From assembly GCA_022410635.1 (NCBI GenBank), contig JAJVDF010000211.1, positions 1,638,025-1,702,024 of the forward strand: a stretch of 64,000 nucleotides of DNA. Reading direction: 5' to 3'. How positions within the stretch are numbered: the stretch's first letter is position 1; the number at the start of each line of letters is the position of its first letter. Below the pieces are notes generated by a model. The model did not search any database. It saw nothing but the letters and a program-made list of their open reading frames with translations, and was not told the origin of the DNA. This DNA comes from Tretioscincus oriximinensis (lineage: Eukaryota; Chordata; Lepidosauria; Squamata; Gymnophthalmidae). The position numbers and the translations under genes are program-made. Of this stretch, positions 1 through 10,624 are shown piece by piece.

Positions 1-136
1 CCCCGCCTCCAGCCAAGGAGCAGCGACAGCCCTCCTCTCACAAACACAAGCGTTTTTGCTCCGCTGCTGCAGGCGAGTTGGCGGCCNGCTTGCTAGAGCA
101 GGGCGAAATCCCNCCTCCAGCAAAGGAGCAAGTGCG

Positions 137-214
137 TGCGCACACACGGACGCTTGTGGTGAGACAGGCAGAAGAGGTTTTGCCTGTTTCGTTACAAGCG
201 TCCATATGTGCGCA
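137..214. repeat. GC-rich imperfect hairpin (MITE-like)
   Basis: Two 34-base arms (137-170 and 181-214) face each other across a 10-base loop. They differ at 6 of 34 positions and every difference is a transition, as expected from decay of an originally perfect palindrome. The surrounding 1-290 region is CpG-rich and repeats the phrase 'cctccagc(c/a)aaggagca' at about 6 and 114. No gene is seen here. It lies just downstream of the zinc-finger gene's stop codon. Confidence 0.6.
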
Positions 215-350
215 TGCGCGCGTGCGCGCGCACCCCACCCTCGTCCCAGTTTTGGGTTGCCAGAATATGGCAACCCTATCCATATCTGATCTGGATTGTT
301 ATTAATCCCTTGTACATAATACAGACTACTGAATTCCTTAAACTGGATTA

Positions 351-1414
351 CTAGGTATGTGCACAAACAGATGAGGAATTTGCTATTGGGTGAAGTCTCT
401 GATGCTTGACAAGTGTTTGTCTCTGTCGGAAGCCCCTCCCACATTCAGCACAAGAGTACGGCTTCTCTCCCATGTGGATTCTCCGATGAACGTTGAGGTC
501 AACCAGTTGCATAAATTTTCTTTCACACTCATCACAAGGATACCATTTCCCCCTCATGTGTGTTTTCTGGTGCCTAGTAAGAGAAGAGAGCTGGTTGAAT
601 TTCTTCTCACACTCTGGGCAGCTATGTGGCTTCTCACCTGAGTGGGTCAGGCTGTGCCTGTGAAGGTGAGAGAGTTGGTTAAATCTTCTGCCACATTCAC
701 CACAGATGTGGGGCCTTTCTTCTGAATGGATCCTCAGGTGTCTTGTTAGAGCAGAAGAAGCAATGAACCTTTTCCCGCATTCAGAGCAGCCGTAGGGTCT
801 TTGGCCCATATGGATCCGCTTGTGTACTGTAAGCGCTGAGACGTGACTGAAGCACTTCTGACAGAAGGTGCAACGATAGGGCCTTTCTCCTGTGTGGATT
901 CTCATGTGGCTGATAAGATGTGCTCTCTGGCTAAAAGCTTCCCCACACTCCGTACAAGAATAGGGTTTCTCGCCCGTATGGATTCTCTGGTGCCTCGTGA
1001 GATGGGAGAACTGATTAAACTGTGCGCCACATTCAGTGCATCGGAATGGTTTCTCCCCCGTATGGATATGTTGATGCTTGACAAGGTCTGAGGGACAGTT
1101 GAAGCGCTTCCCACACTCGGTGCAGGGATGAGGCTTCTCTCCTGTGTGGATTCTCAGGTGCCTGGTAAGGTGTGACATCTGAATAAAACTTTTGGGGCAC
1201 TCTCTACAGTGATAGGGCTTTTCTCCCGAATGGGTTTTCAAATGTTTGGCTAGGCCTGAAGGGTGAGTGAATCTTTTACCACATTGACCACAGGCATGAG
1301 GCCTGTCCTTCTTGTGGATGCCATCATGAGCTCGGAGTTCCTCTTCTCCTCTAAATCTTTTCCCACAGTCTGAACATTGGCAATACTGTCCGGCTGTTCC
1401 CCAAAACCTGACAC
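351..1414 (-). CDS. SCAN zinc-finger gene, terminal exon: 12 C2H2 fingers
   Basis: This is the last coding exon of a SCAN-C2H2 transcription factor, expected to bind DNA in the nucleus. Twelve consecutive C2H2 fingers are visible, most joined by TGEKP-type linkers. The frame ends at a TAG stop (351-353). The acceptor is a pyrimidine-rich CAG just above 1414. The exon enters in phase 1 and joins the 1981-2107 exon without a frame break. Helix positions -1,2,3,6 for fingers 2-12 read HSGK, QSHR, CSDK, QSHR, QAHS, HSAV, ASAR, QSHR, QSSR, QVDV and QQTK. The repeated QSHR triad is a common contact set. No finger has lost a zinc ligand, so the gene looks functional. The target sequence and the orthologue are unknown. 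Confidence 0.93.
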
Positions 1415-1980
1415 CTGTTGAGTGAGGAAGAAGAAGAAGAAATTCTGTGGGAAGGACAGAAGCAAAGTGTTTAAATGGGACCTCACACAATAAAAAACCC
1501 TACTCTTTTTATGATATTGTGAAAAAAAAATCTGATAGCACTGAGCTCTGTTTCCCACTATAATGATAAACTGCCTTATTACCCCTTTGTTCTGAAGCTT
1601 GCAGCAGACATGTGTGGCAATCTCTTGGAATAAAACTGACAGAAACAGGACATATCGATACGGCCTCTATCTCCTCTTCATCTTTTCCATTTACTTGCCA
1701 ACCATTTTTAGCACACACACACACCACTTGAGAACATCTAGAGCTGCCATTCTCTTCTCTTCTTCTCATTTTCCTTATAGGTTTTCATATACTAGTATAC
1801 AACAGTAGAGTGATTCACAAATATGTATATATGATATACATATATCTGATAGATATACATATGCCCTATTATATATATCAATGAACTAGTCAACAAAACT
1901 TTATACACACACACACTTTTAACCCAACTTCATCCCTGAAGAACTGTACTAAACAACAAGTAAGAAAATTCCATTCATAC

Positions 1981-2107
1981 CTAGTAAGCTGACATTTCCA
2001 TTATTTTGCTGCTTGGCTTCCTTGCAGGTTTGCCTTTGTCTGGAGTTGACTAGAGGCTGTTGCACCCCAGAGCAATTGGTGGCCCCTCCGTGGGGTTTCC
2101 TCACTAC
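1981..2107 (-). CDS. SCAN zinc-finger gene, linker exon
   Basis: This short middle exon lies between the SCAN and finger exons. The acceptor (TTTCAG) is just above 2107 and the donor (G|GTATGA) just below 1981. It is entered in phase 0 and left in phase 1 and is open throughout (about 42 residues, hydrophilic, rich in Q, N and K). It shows no KRAB or other known domain. SCAN zinc-finger genes often have such short spacer exons. Support comes from splice-site fit and from the summed exon length (708+127+1064 = 1,899 bp, exactly 633 codons). No transcript evidence is available. Confidence 0.8.
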
Positions 2108-2224
2108 CTGAAACAACAGCAAAAATTACAATCGGCAGGATGGACATTTTACAGACATTGTTACCCTTGAGAACACAAAGCTTGCTTAGACACATCCAAG
2201 GCAGCAATGAATAAATAGTCTCAC

Positions 2225-2932
2225 CTGGTGTTCCCATTTCACATCCTGTTGTTCCCTTAATAAGAAGCCTTCTGCCAAGGCCACAGCTTGGACACAGGTC
2301 TCTGGTCCACGTTCCCGGACTTTGTTCTGGATTTCCTTTGGCAAAATGATCAAGAACTGTTCTAGGATCAGCAATTCGAGAATCTGTTCTTTAGTTCGTC
2401 TTTCTGGCTCCAGCCAGCGATAGCAAAGTTCTCGCAGCTGACTGCAGACTTTCCGGGGACCTTCAGTTTCCTGATAACGAAACTGCCGAAAATGCTGGCG
2501 CTGTGTCTCCACCTTTGGAACATCCCCCCGGAAGATAGTAGCTTTCATCTTCCGGTATTCTGTGGCTGACAGGCTGTTAGATGCCCGTGATACATCTCCA
2601 TTGAGGTTTGGCTTGAGTTTGGTCAGATTCTCTCCTCTGGGCCATAGGCAAGTGTCCGCTGTTCTCTCAAATGTAGACAAACCTTCCCATGGAAGCACCT
2701 CTGGCAGCTGGGAACATATCCATCCTGAGTGAGACGTATGCACAGGATTTTTTGTTTTTTGCAAATGGGATTCTCCAAGTGCTATCAGGCCTTCCTGTCT
2801 CCCAACCCTACCCTGCTGTGGTGTTGCCCATCTCAGTAATTTGCTGATTGCTCCTGTCGGAATGTCCTGGGGAGATTTTCCTGCTCTTGTCCTTTCTCCC
2901 AGTTCGTGATGGACTGGGCTGGGCTCTTGCAT
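2225..2932 (-). CDS. SCAN zinc-finger gene, first coding exon with SCAN domain
   Basis: The frame starts at an ATG (2930-2932) followed by a polar leader of the type found in reptile SCAN zinc-finger proteins. The SCAN dimerisation domain occupies roughly residues 145-230, with the hallmark helices around '[12 protein letters not shown]', '[15 protein letters not shown]' and '[11 protein letters not shown]'. SCAN mediates homo- and hetero-dimerisation and derives from a Gypsy-type Gag capsid. The region before it resembles the extended capsid-like N-terminal part, which agrees with that origin. The donor CAG|GTGAGA lies just below 2225, in phase 0. A likely acceptor (CCTATAG) just above 3085 would make this exon 2225-3085 with a short 5' UTR. 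Confidence 0.9.
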
Positions 2933-3085
2933 TCTTCTATATCAGTTGCTTATAAAGACACCAACTGTGAAGAATCAGTGGTACAAGGGCTTCTCTTGAA
3001 CTTCAGCCATTTTGTCTTGTTGTCTTGGTTATAATGCAGGTTCTCAGGCCTCCATCTCTCATATCAGACCTGACTGTGCTAAAAT
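2933..3085 (-). other. Probable 5' UTR part of the SCAN exon
   Basis: The sequence between the ATG and a good splice acceptor (pyrimidine run ending CCTATAG) probably belongs to the same exon as 5' UTR. This is inferred only from the acceptor; the upstream non-coding exon and promoter were not located. Confidence 0.4.
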
Positions 3086-3278
3086 CTATAGGAAGGGGAA
3101 GTAAAGAGAAAGGATGAATGAGAGATGATCCAGGCTGCGTTCTCAGTAGAAACAACAGCTGTGTGGTTTTGTACTCGGTGAATGCAGTTCCCCCTATAAT
3201 CCATAAGCGTTGTTCACAAAGTCACGTCACCAGATCGGAGTTCTCTTTCAAAAGCAAGGCAGATACAGGGGTTGCCCA

Positions 3279-3495
3279 TAGGCTAATCAGATGCCCCCTT
3301 GGGTGTGTGTGTGTGTGTGTGTTGAAAACCCATTTTGTGGGTGCCTCCCAGTTTTTTCTGAGGAAAATCTTTTCAAAAAAAGATTTTTTTTCTGAAAAAT
3401 GTTTTGTTTTTTAATTTTTTTTCCTCAGAAAAAACCAGGTGGCACCCCCAAAACAGGTTTTCAACCTCCCCAAAAGGGGTCATCTGGTCAGTCTA
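3279..3495. mobile_element. Palindromic MITE with TA duplication (copy 1)
   Basis: The element spans 3281-3493 and is flanked by TA on both sides (3279-3280, 3494-3495). Its ends are inverted: GGCTAATCAGATG on the left and CATCTGGTCAGTC on the right. The arms continue inward through G/C homopolymers, 'gggtgcctcc' and 'ttttttctgaggaaaa', making an almost full-length palindrome. It has no coding capacity. TA duplication plus TIR suggests a Tc1/mariner-type non-autonomous element. A second copy is at 33184-33386 and a right half-copy ends at 60682. Confidence 0.7.
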
Positions 3496-4789
3496 CAGCC
3501 ATAGCAGAAGTGCCTTCTGTGCACAGCCGTTAAGCTCCATTTTGTTCTAAGATTTGAGGGGGCAGCAGATGTTTTTAAAGGGTTTTTTTTGGCGGGGGGG
3601 NCCCTCTAATTTTGCACAAAATTAAATATCTGTATTTTTCTTTCTTCTTTTTTTGTAATTATGGATTTACACAAACTCAGAAACATTTTTTTTTAAAAAA
3701 AGGCGGAGTGGGGCTTGGGAAGATTACCAAACCAATGCAGCCATTAAAGGTGCAAAATGTTATCCTGGTTTTTATATGGTAACCCTAATCTGGGCACCTA
3801 AAATTGCCCATCTCTTAAAAACTCTGCTATTAGAATGAATCAGTTATGTATTTATTTATAACATTTGCATCCTGCCCTACTGTATATGGGAAGACAAAAG
3901 AAAGAATAGTTGTAAAGAGAAAATCAGTAGTGGCACAGTTGTCCCTTGATCATTCATGTGGATGGTTTTTGCACATATAAAGTACAATTAGTCTTGCATA
4001 ACTGATTCCCATGAATCTTTGGCTGCATCCTCACCTGTCTGTTTCCTCCGCTTAAAAACACAAACTTAAAAACACAAATGGCGGGAGTGAACAGCCTTGC
4101 CGTTGCCGCCTCCACCGCCATTTTGGGTGGCAGCAGCAACAATTCTGTCTCCTGCTGGAGCTCTTCTGGGCTCCAGCAGGGACTCAAGGTCCCTGCCTGG
4201 GGTTGGGCAAGGCTGTACCTAACGCTGCCAGCCTTGCTTGAGCCCACTTTCATTGGCAGGAAGACTATTGCCCTTTTGCTGCGACTGCACACCGGGTGGT
4301 GGACCGTACGTAAAATGATGTCACGATAGGAATTGAACAGTGTACAGTAAATGGTTGGACTGGGGGATTTGGGAAATTCTAAACTCAACTTAAAGGAAGA
4401 AGGGTGCCTCTGAGAAAGGAGCCTTGGACCTGTTAAATGGTTGGGAGAAATTTTGCTGGAAAAAGTTCTGTTACTTTGTTACTTTCTTTGTATGTGTGTT
4501 TGAGTTCCCCCTTAGTTACTTTGCATTAATAAAGTCAGTTCTTGTTGAAACCAGCCTTCGTTAATATAGAACTAAGTGAGGGGAGAAACTTAGACTGGAG
4601 ATGTACATTTTAAATCTGAATCACCCTGATTATTTGGTCTTCCTGAGGGAAATGGTGGCACTATATCACACCTGGACGTTGTATCAAACATAAATCTTCA
4701 ACCTCTTATCTGATAATACCTTAAAACCCACCTAATAAGAAGCATCCAGTGCCTAGTATTCATTGTTGTCTCTTAACATTCATATTAGG
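3496..4789. other. Non-coding, no recognisable gene
   Basis: AT-rich sequence with poly-T/poly-A runs (3370-3420, 3590-3700). Around 3845-3890 is a fragment resembling the degraded 'tatttataacatttgcatcctgccc' 3' end of a reptile SINE/LINE. A short GC-richer patch (4075-4260) has brief open frames that match no family I know. Confidence 0.5.
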
Positions 4790-5373
4790 ACTATACCCAG
4801 TGCTTTTTTTCCATAACAAAAGGTGCCGGAACTAACACCGGCGGCGACGGCGGGCGCGGGGGGGGGGCGGGGGTTTGGGGCGGGGGGGAATGAGCGGGGG
4901 GGGAATGAGCGGGGGAGCGGAGGTGGCCGCCGCCGCTCATTCCCTCGCCCCGCTGCCGCTGCCGCCAGCGCCCCCCGCTAACTCCGCCCCCCCGCCTAAA
5001 TAGAAGGTGCCGATACTGCGGCGTTTGCTGCCGGCGAGGGGGGCCACCGGCGAGGGGGGCGTGGCCCCGCCCCCACCGCCCCCACCTAAATAAAAGGTGC
5101 CGCCTAAATAAAATAACACCACGCCCACCTCGCCGGCGGCTAACGCAGCAGTACCGGCACCTTTTATTTAGGCGGGGGGGGCGGGGGAGCGGAGGTGGCC
5201 GCCGCCGCTCATTCCCGCCCCCCCCGCGCATGCCCCCCCGCGCGTGCCCCCCCGCGCCCCCTTGCGCCCCCACGCGCACGCCCCCACGCGCGCCCCCTTG
5301 CGCCCCCGCCAAATAAAAGGTGCCAGAACTGCGTTCCGGTGCGTTCCGTCACAAAAAAAGCCCTGACTATACC
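4790..5373. mobile_element. GC-rich non-autonomous hAT-like transposon (copy 1)
   Basis: The element spans 4798-5365 (568 bp). It is flanked by a perfect 8-bp duplication ACTATACC (4790-4797 and 5366-5373), the hallmark length for hAT elements. The ends are inverted: CAGTGCTTTTTTT on the left and CAAAAAAAGCCCTG on the right. The interior is extremely GC-rich and built from inverted blocks ('aggtgccg', 'ttatttaggcggg', 'gccggcgag'). Apparent open frames are low-complexity artefacts. There is no transposase, so it must have been mobilised in trans. Confidence 0.85.
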
Positions 5374-6448
5374 AAACATTGTAGTATCCCACACCTTATA
5401 TAAACAAATACCAAGCACGTGTGAGGGGTTCGGCTGCGGTATCATCACAATGACAAGTGCTTATTATAAAAGCTTGGCACAAAACTGGCAGTAGCAGCAG
5501 CCCAAGCATAAGGAGGGTGAAAGGGAGCTGTTGTTGTGCTGTCCTGCTAGGAAGTATAGTCTGAGCAGCCAGGAGCCCCTTCTGCTCTCTTCTGGGCCCT
5601 GTCCTGTGGACTACAGCTCCCAGCCTGCATCACAGGTAGACCTGGGAGATAAGAAGCCTCTTTAGCCAATCTACAGCCTACCCTGCCCACGGAAACAGGT
5701 TTTTTGCTTACAGGAAGGTGGCTGGGGGACCCATCTATAAGCAAATATTTTTCTCACATTGTAGCCTATTTCTTAGGCTTGGAACAGGAGAGCTTTTTAA
5801 ACAATCTTCCACCCTTTTCTATAAGAATAGGGAACATTTCAACCGGCCTCCTGAGTCTGTTACAACACGACAAGAAAGACATTGCAAAGCAGTTTGAAAC
5901 ATTTTTAACTTGCCGTGGATTTAATGTAGCTTTCATGCTTAACCACATGCTGAGCTTCCTTGCTGTCATGGTCCTGCTCTCCAATGCAGAGAGCATAACG
6001 GACCTTCCGCCTAGCCAGACGCTTGCCTTCCCTCTCCATCAGTAGAACAGATGGTCCCAGCTCCCCATAAATTCTATGCACGATCACCCACCAATCTATT
6101 GCTCACTCACCTCTGGTGTTTTATTCAGCATGGGGGCATCAGTTCAGCCGAACTCCTGCTCGAAACGCCACACATGCTCACCGACAGAGGAAGCTCTCTA
6201 TTTAATACCTTCCCCATCCGTGTGCATAGACGGCTCTAGGGCCCAGGAGGCTCAGACCATTTAACCCTCCACAATCTGGTTTCAAGATATATATTTATTT
6301 GCCAGCTAGGCAAGAATGAAATAAAAAGTATAGGTGAATCTGTTTCAGAACAGATCACACCTTCAGTTGGATCCTTTGAATCAGGGGTTCAAAGCTGATT
6401 TTTTTAGCTGACTTGCAAACACATTTCTCATGTCACCCAAGAAATGTG
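5374..6448. other. Non-coding stretch with ZNF143-like motif
   Basis: No gene recognised. At 5608-5626 the phrase 'gactacagctcccagcctgc' resembles the ACTACAnnTCCCAGCANGC motif bound by ZNF143/THAP11, which is also carried by many repeats. An open frame of about 110 codons on the plus strand (5704-6045) has no family resemblance and is probably chance. Confidence 0.35.
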
Positions 6449-6560
6449 CAGCAAAGGAACTGGCAGCACTTTGAGACTAACTTGAGAAAAGTGGTTGGCA
6501 TAAGCTTTCGTAGACAGGTCTACTTCTTCAGATGCTGAGGGACTAATGTCAGGGTCAGGT
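6449..6560. repeat. 'agcactttgagactaac' interspersed repeat
   Basis: Copy of a short family whose core reads 'agcactttgagactaac', then 'agcataagctttcgtaga', then 'tctacttcttcagatgc'. Other copies lie at 8752, 9340, 27540, 43600, 58155 and 61893-62095, in both orientations. A similar phrase is common in amniote genomes. Non-coding; I cannot name the family. Confidence 0.6.
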
Positions 6561-7457
6561 ATTTATAGGGAAATGTGTATGGGAGAAGACAAAGCATATG
6601 CAACTGTAGGGAGGTGTTGAATTGCAGGTAAATAGCAGGAACTAATCTCCTTAAAAAACAGGTAAATAGCAGGAACTAATCCTCTTATGTGAAAAGGTGC
6701 CTGGGGCAACAAGGTGCAATGTCTGGTAGAGAATCAATCAAATACTTAACAGAAATGTGCAGAGCAGCTTCAGAGCACGTTCTGAGTTTAGCCCAACTCA
6801 GAATATCTCAGTGTTGTTTCATTCTTTAACCGGGAAGTACAAATTGATTAACAGCTCAGTTAGCATCTCAGTTTTAGCCAGCTACCTACATGTGAAAAGT
6901 GGGTGTGGTCAGTGGTAATGCAAGCAGCATGGACAACAGTGTTTGATACTTTAATTCAGAAGTAGGGAGTGACAAAACATTTCTCTATCTTTGTCAAGAA
7001 AACGGTCTACAGGTGTCCATGGAGATACTCATGCAATTAACCAGGGATTGGTTATGACTCTGAAATACACAACAAGCTGTCAAAAGATTGACAGCAAACT
7101 AACTAGGGAAACAACATTATAAATTGTGGTTACATTTATGGCGCAGGTTGTACAAATGGAGAGCCTTTGTCTTGTCTCTAAATTTCCCACAACACAAGTA
7201 AATGTACTTCTTGGCACAGCACACAGCTAACCTATGGATGCCACATACATTCTAATGATGAATGTATAGTGAATACATCAATAGTTTCTAACAGTTTCTA
7301 ACACCAGCCTCACACATTTTAGAAGAAATAAATCTGGCATTCTCCAGGTTTTTAAAAAGATTATTTATCTGTTATCACTTTATCGGGCTGTTTTCTTTGT
7401 CTGTTTTCTAAAATTCCCATCATCACCATCACCGTTATTATTATTTCACTAGTGCTG
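6561..7457. other. Non-coding, nothing recognised
   Basis: AT-rich unique-looking sequence without a credible open frame or known repeat signature. Confidence 0.4.
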
Positions 7458-7690
7458 CAGGCACGGATAGCTCAGTCGCTAAGGAATCCGCCTCTCATCT
7501 AGGAGATGGGGTTTCAAAGCCCTGTGTTGGAAGTGGGGAGGGGTGAGCACTAGCCTGCAGCTCTAGCCAACCCAGCTATTCAAAAGCATGAGTTGCAAGA
7601 AATTGCAACTGAATACAAGTAGATACACGGGAACCACCACGACCTGGTAGGGAAGATAGAATGTCAGCCTTCAGGGGCCCTGGTTACACA
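7458..7690 (+). repeat. tRNA-derived SINE, family 1 (3' truncated)
   Basis: The head carries a pol III A-box-like 'tagctcagtcgctaag' and a B-box-like 'ggtttcaaagccc'. The family-specific body follows ('agctctagccaacccagctattcaaa', 'gaaccaccac', 'gatagaatgtcagcct'). The 3' tail present in the 34228 copy is missing. The same family occurs at 25500 (minus), 34228 (plus) and 44105 (plus, decayed). Confidence 0.75.
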
Positions 7691-8751
7691 TATGCTTTGA
7701 AACTGTCTTGATCTGAAACACTGGATAAATCATTCCATTTCTTCAGGACTGAAAATGATTTATCAAGGGGCTGCAGCCCGTCCCTGAATGAGGATGTCAT
7801 ACACCGATTTAAATACTTTCCCAACGACCAGGAAAAAAGATCACACAGACTGAATAGCTGCTTGTTTTTAAGGCTTTCATGGAGTGGATAGGCTGTTTCT
7901 GCAGTGGAGTTTATTTTAGGATCTATCTTGGCCTGTTGTCCGCATGTTAATGTAGAATATGGGGTCTGCCATAGCTTACACTGGCATGCAGATGGTATGC
8001 CCCTATTCAAGATATATCCCCAAATAAACCTAGTGCAGAAAGGGTGAAAGGGTTGGTACTTCTGGGCACTGGGAACGCGTGCCCTCTCATCCACACGTTC
8101 CCTTGGACCTCCTCCTTCAGTGACACGCATCACAAATGAGCCCTCTTTCAATCCATATGATGTGAAGACGGAGTCGTGCTCTTTTTCCCTTCTTCCCTGC
8201 AACTGTCGATGCAGGAAGCATTTTCACAGACTCCAGAAAGAGACCACTTCGCTTTTCTAGCCATCCACCCATATCCCTTGGCTTTTCCCTACTCCTGATT
8301 CCTTCTGCCTGTATGCAAAGAGTTAAACCGAGCGTCTTCTCTGCGCCCTAGAGAGGCTCAGCAGCAGCCACGAGCGAGGGGGATGCATTAGCCAAGGGCA
8401 CCCAGTTCCTGCTCCTCCTCTTCCCCAGTCCCAGGCTCAAAACCTGGGATTTGAAGGTGAATAAAGAGGGTTGGGCGATGGGGATTCGTGCCACTGCAGA
8501 CACACTGGAGGATTTGCCTTGCAATAGCAGGAGGGAAGCTTTGTGCAACAGGACTGTGCTGAAAGGACCGGTGTGTGGGTGTGTTTATGTGTAACAACAT
8601 TAAGCCAAACTGGTGGCCTCCCTGTGATCCAGCTGCAGATACGCAGGGGGACATCTGGGTGAGGTGATCTGTTGGCGAGGCGAGAGCCAGAGGAGAGTAG
8701 GGAAAACAGGTTGTGGATTGATGTGCCAACTATCTCNAGTATATCCACCAA
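7691..8751. other. Non-coding, no recognisable gene
   Basis: A 172-codon minus-strand open frame (7684-8202) and GC-richer sequence at 8340-8560 are present, but neither shows a known domain or splice context that would support a gene. Probably old repeat sequence. Confidence 0.35.
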
Positions 8752-8870
8752 GGAGGTTTGTAAGCACTTGGAGACTTAAGGGGAGAAAGGTAGGTAGCCT
8801 GAGCTTTCCTAGACAGGTCTATTTCTTCAGATGCTAGAGGACCAATGTCAGCAACAGACTTTAAAGGAAA
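8752..8870. repeat. 'agcactttgagactaac' repeat, second copy
   Basis: Same core as at 6449 ('gtaagcacttggagactta', 'tagacaggtctatttcttcagatgct', 'accaatgtcag') in the same orientation. It extends past the core into a shared 'aatgtcag...tta(t/a)ag' segment, so the family is longer than the core. Confidence 0.6.
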
Positions 8871-8934
8871 CTGAATGTAGGGCATGTAATGAGGTATGTA
8901 AAGGACATGTAAATGTGGTATGAGGGTGAACTAC

Positions 8935-9170
8935 AGTTTGGTGTAGTGGTTAAAATGCTGGACTCGCATCTGGTAGTCTCCAGGTTCAAGTCCCCACTCC
9001 TCCATGAAAGCCAGCTGGGTGACTTAGGGCCAGTCACAGTTTTTTGAACTCTCTCAGCCCTACCTACTTCACAGGGTGCCTGTTGTGGAGAAAGCAACAA
9101 AAGCTTTGTGTGCCACCCTATACCATTCGGGTATAGGGCGTGATATAAGTACAAATAAATAAATAAATAG
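8935..9170 (+). repeat. tRNA-derived SINE, family 2 (full length)
   Basis: The tRNA-like head 'tggtgtagtggttaaaatgctgg' is followed by the B-box-like 'ggttcaagtcccc'. The body has the typical phrases 'gccagctgggtgacttaggg' and 'ttgtggagaaagcaacaaaagc'. It ends 'gggcgtgatataagtacaaataaataaat', a LINE-type A-rich tail. Further copies lie at 17640, 20443 (minus), 21509 (minus, decayed), 28243 (minus) and 56985. Confidence 0.85.
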
Positions 9171-9339
9171 TAAATTAAACTAGGTGAGAAAAACTGCTTA
9201 AATGCAGAAGTTAATCCTCTAAAGTGGAGGAAAATGCCTGGAGGAAAGAGATGCAGCTGGATGAATGTTCATCAATCGAATATGCAGAAAAGTGGAGAGC
9301 AAATCAGTCGAAGAATGCCCTTAGGAGGTGTTATAATAT

Positions 9340-9465
9340 ATATAGTGTGCTAGTCGAGCTTCAAAAGCTCATGCCACCTACTTTTCTCCTGTTAGTCTCC
9401 AGGTGATACTAGCCCAATTGCTGGGANTTTTTGAATGGAGACTAACACAGCTATTTCTCTGAAAT
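9340..9465. repeat. 'agcactttgagactaac' repeat, reverse orientation
   Basis: Reverse-orientation copy: 'agctcatgccacctacttttctcctgttagtctc' followed by 'ctagcccaattgctgg' and 'ctatttctctgaaat'. The last phrase shows the outer end of the family, which is also present at 62060. Confidence 0.55.
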
Positions 9466-10624
9466 CGATTATCTCCAATAAAGATTTTGCAAGGGTACCT
9501 TGGGATGCCCAGTTTCATCCCATGGGAGATTTCGGGCTGCCTTTTGTTTGCTGTTTTTAGACAACGCTGCAATTTTTCGAGAAGTCCCTGCTCCAGTCTT
9601 TTGCAGCGAAGCACAACTACTTTCTGGGATGGCACCCAGACACAGCAAAAGGAAATTGGCTTAATCCACTTAGGTGGTAGCATCTGCCTTGTTTGGTACC
9701 CTCAAGTTGAGGCCAACTCCTAGTTGACTGTACCTTTGCCCAGAGATAGAGGAGTAGTTTACTTTTGCTATTGCCTACTTCTGAGAAGAGGCTGGGGGTC
9801 AAACTGCAGTTGTCTGCAAGTGGTTTGCATTTTTATTAAATTTCAGCCTCTCATTGCAGTTTTTATCCACATTAAATGCCCCAAAACACTCTTTCGAAAG
9901 CCTGCAATGAGGTCTTCACACTACTAAGGTCTAAGCCACTTTGGAACTGCTTTTTTATTATCATGACTGTAAACAAATTAATGTAGAGCTATATCCAGAC
10001 AGGGTGTAAAATCCAAATTAAGCAGATCAATAGAGTTTAGGATGGTAGCATTTATACCACAGCCTCAAATTCACATTAAAGGCCAGGAAATGCCTTTCCA
10101 AAGACTTAATGTGGATTGGGCATCGATTAGGAACACCAAGGTCCACACCTCCATGCTGTTTTTTTTTCCATGTGTGCGTTTATGTGTGGGCTTCCAGCCT
10201 TGATTCTGTTTCACCTCTGATTCTGCATCCACACACATGAAAATAGGTTGCTCAAAAGTAGCCTGAAAATGATAATGTGATCTTATCTCATTTCTAATCT
10301 ACATTAAAGACCTTTGGAAAACCATTTTCTAGCTTTTAATGTGGATTTGAGTATGTAGTGTGCAGATGTCTATGCTACTTTCTATTTTCTTCTTGTGTGT
10401 GTGTAAATTCAATCCCTTAGTTTGTTGCCCTTAGCATGTTGATGTTGGGGTTTCACATTCAATAGTCCCAGCAGGTTCCGTTTGGAGGAAGAACTCATAG
10501 CTAACCATTTCTTTACTGTTGCCAAAAATGATGCAGCTGTAGCCATGTAGCCACTAGGGTTGTGCTTGATTTGAAAGCATTTTTCTTTTTCAATGCTAAT
10601 TATTTCAGGCTTTACTTCTTGCCC
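9466..10624. other. Non-coding, nothing recognised
   Basis: No credible exon. Several phrases ('cacattaaa', 'taatgtggatt') recur through 9860-10350, suggesting an old internally repetitive element. No boundaries could be set. Confidence 0.35.

Noticed and set aside
4791..5494. Gly/Arg/Pro-rich open frames and an apparent CpG island
   Set aside because: Fully inside a hAT-like element with TIRs and an 8-bp duplication, so not a gene or a host promoter.
7458..7530. Possible tRNA gene (A and B box-like motifs)
   Set aside because: No cloverleaf with proper acceptor stem; the same sequence recurs with a SINE body and tail, so it is a SINE head.
7684..8202. 172-codon minus-strand open frame
   Set aside because: No recognised domain, no splice-site support and composition like surrounding non-coding sequence.
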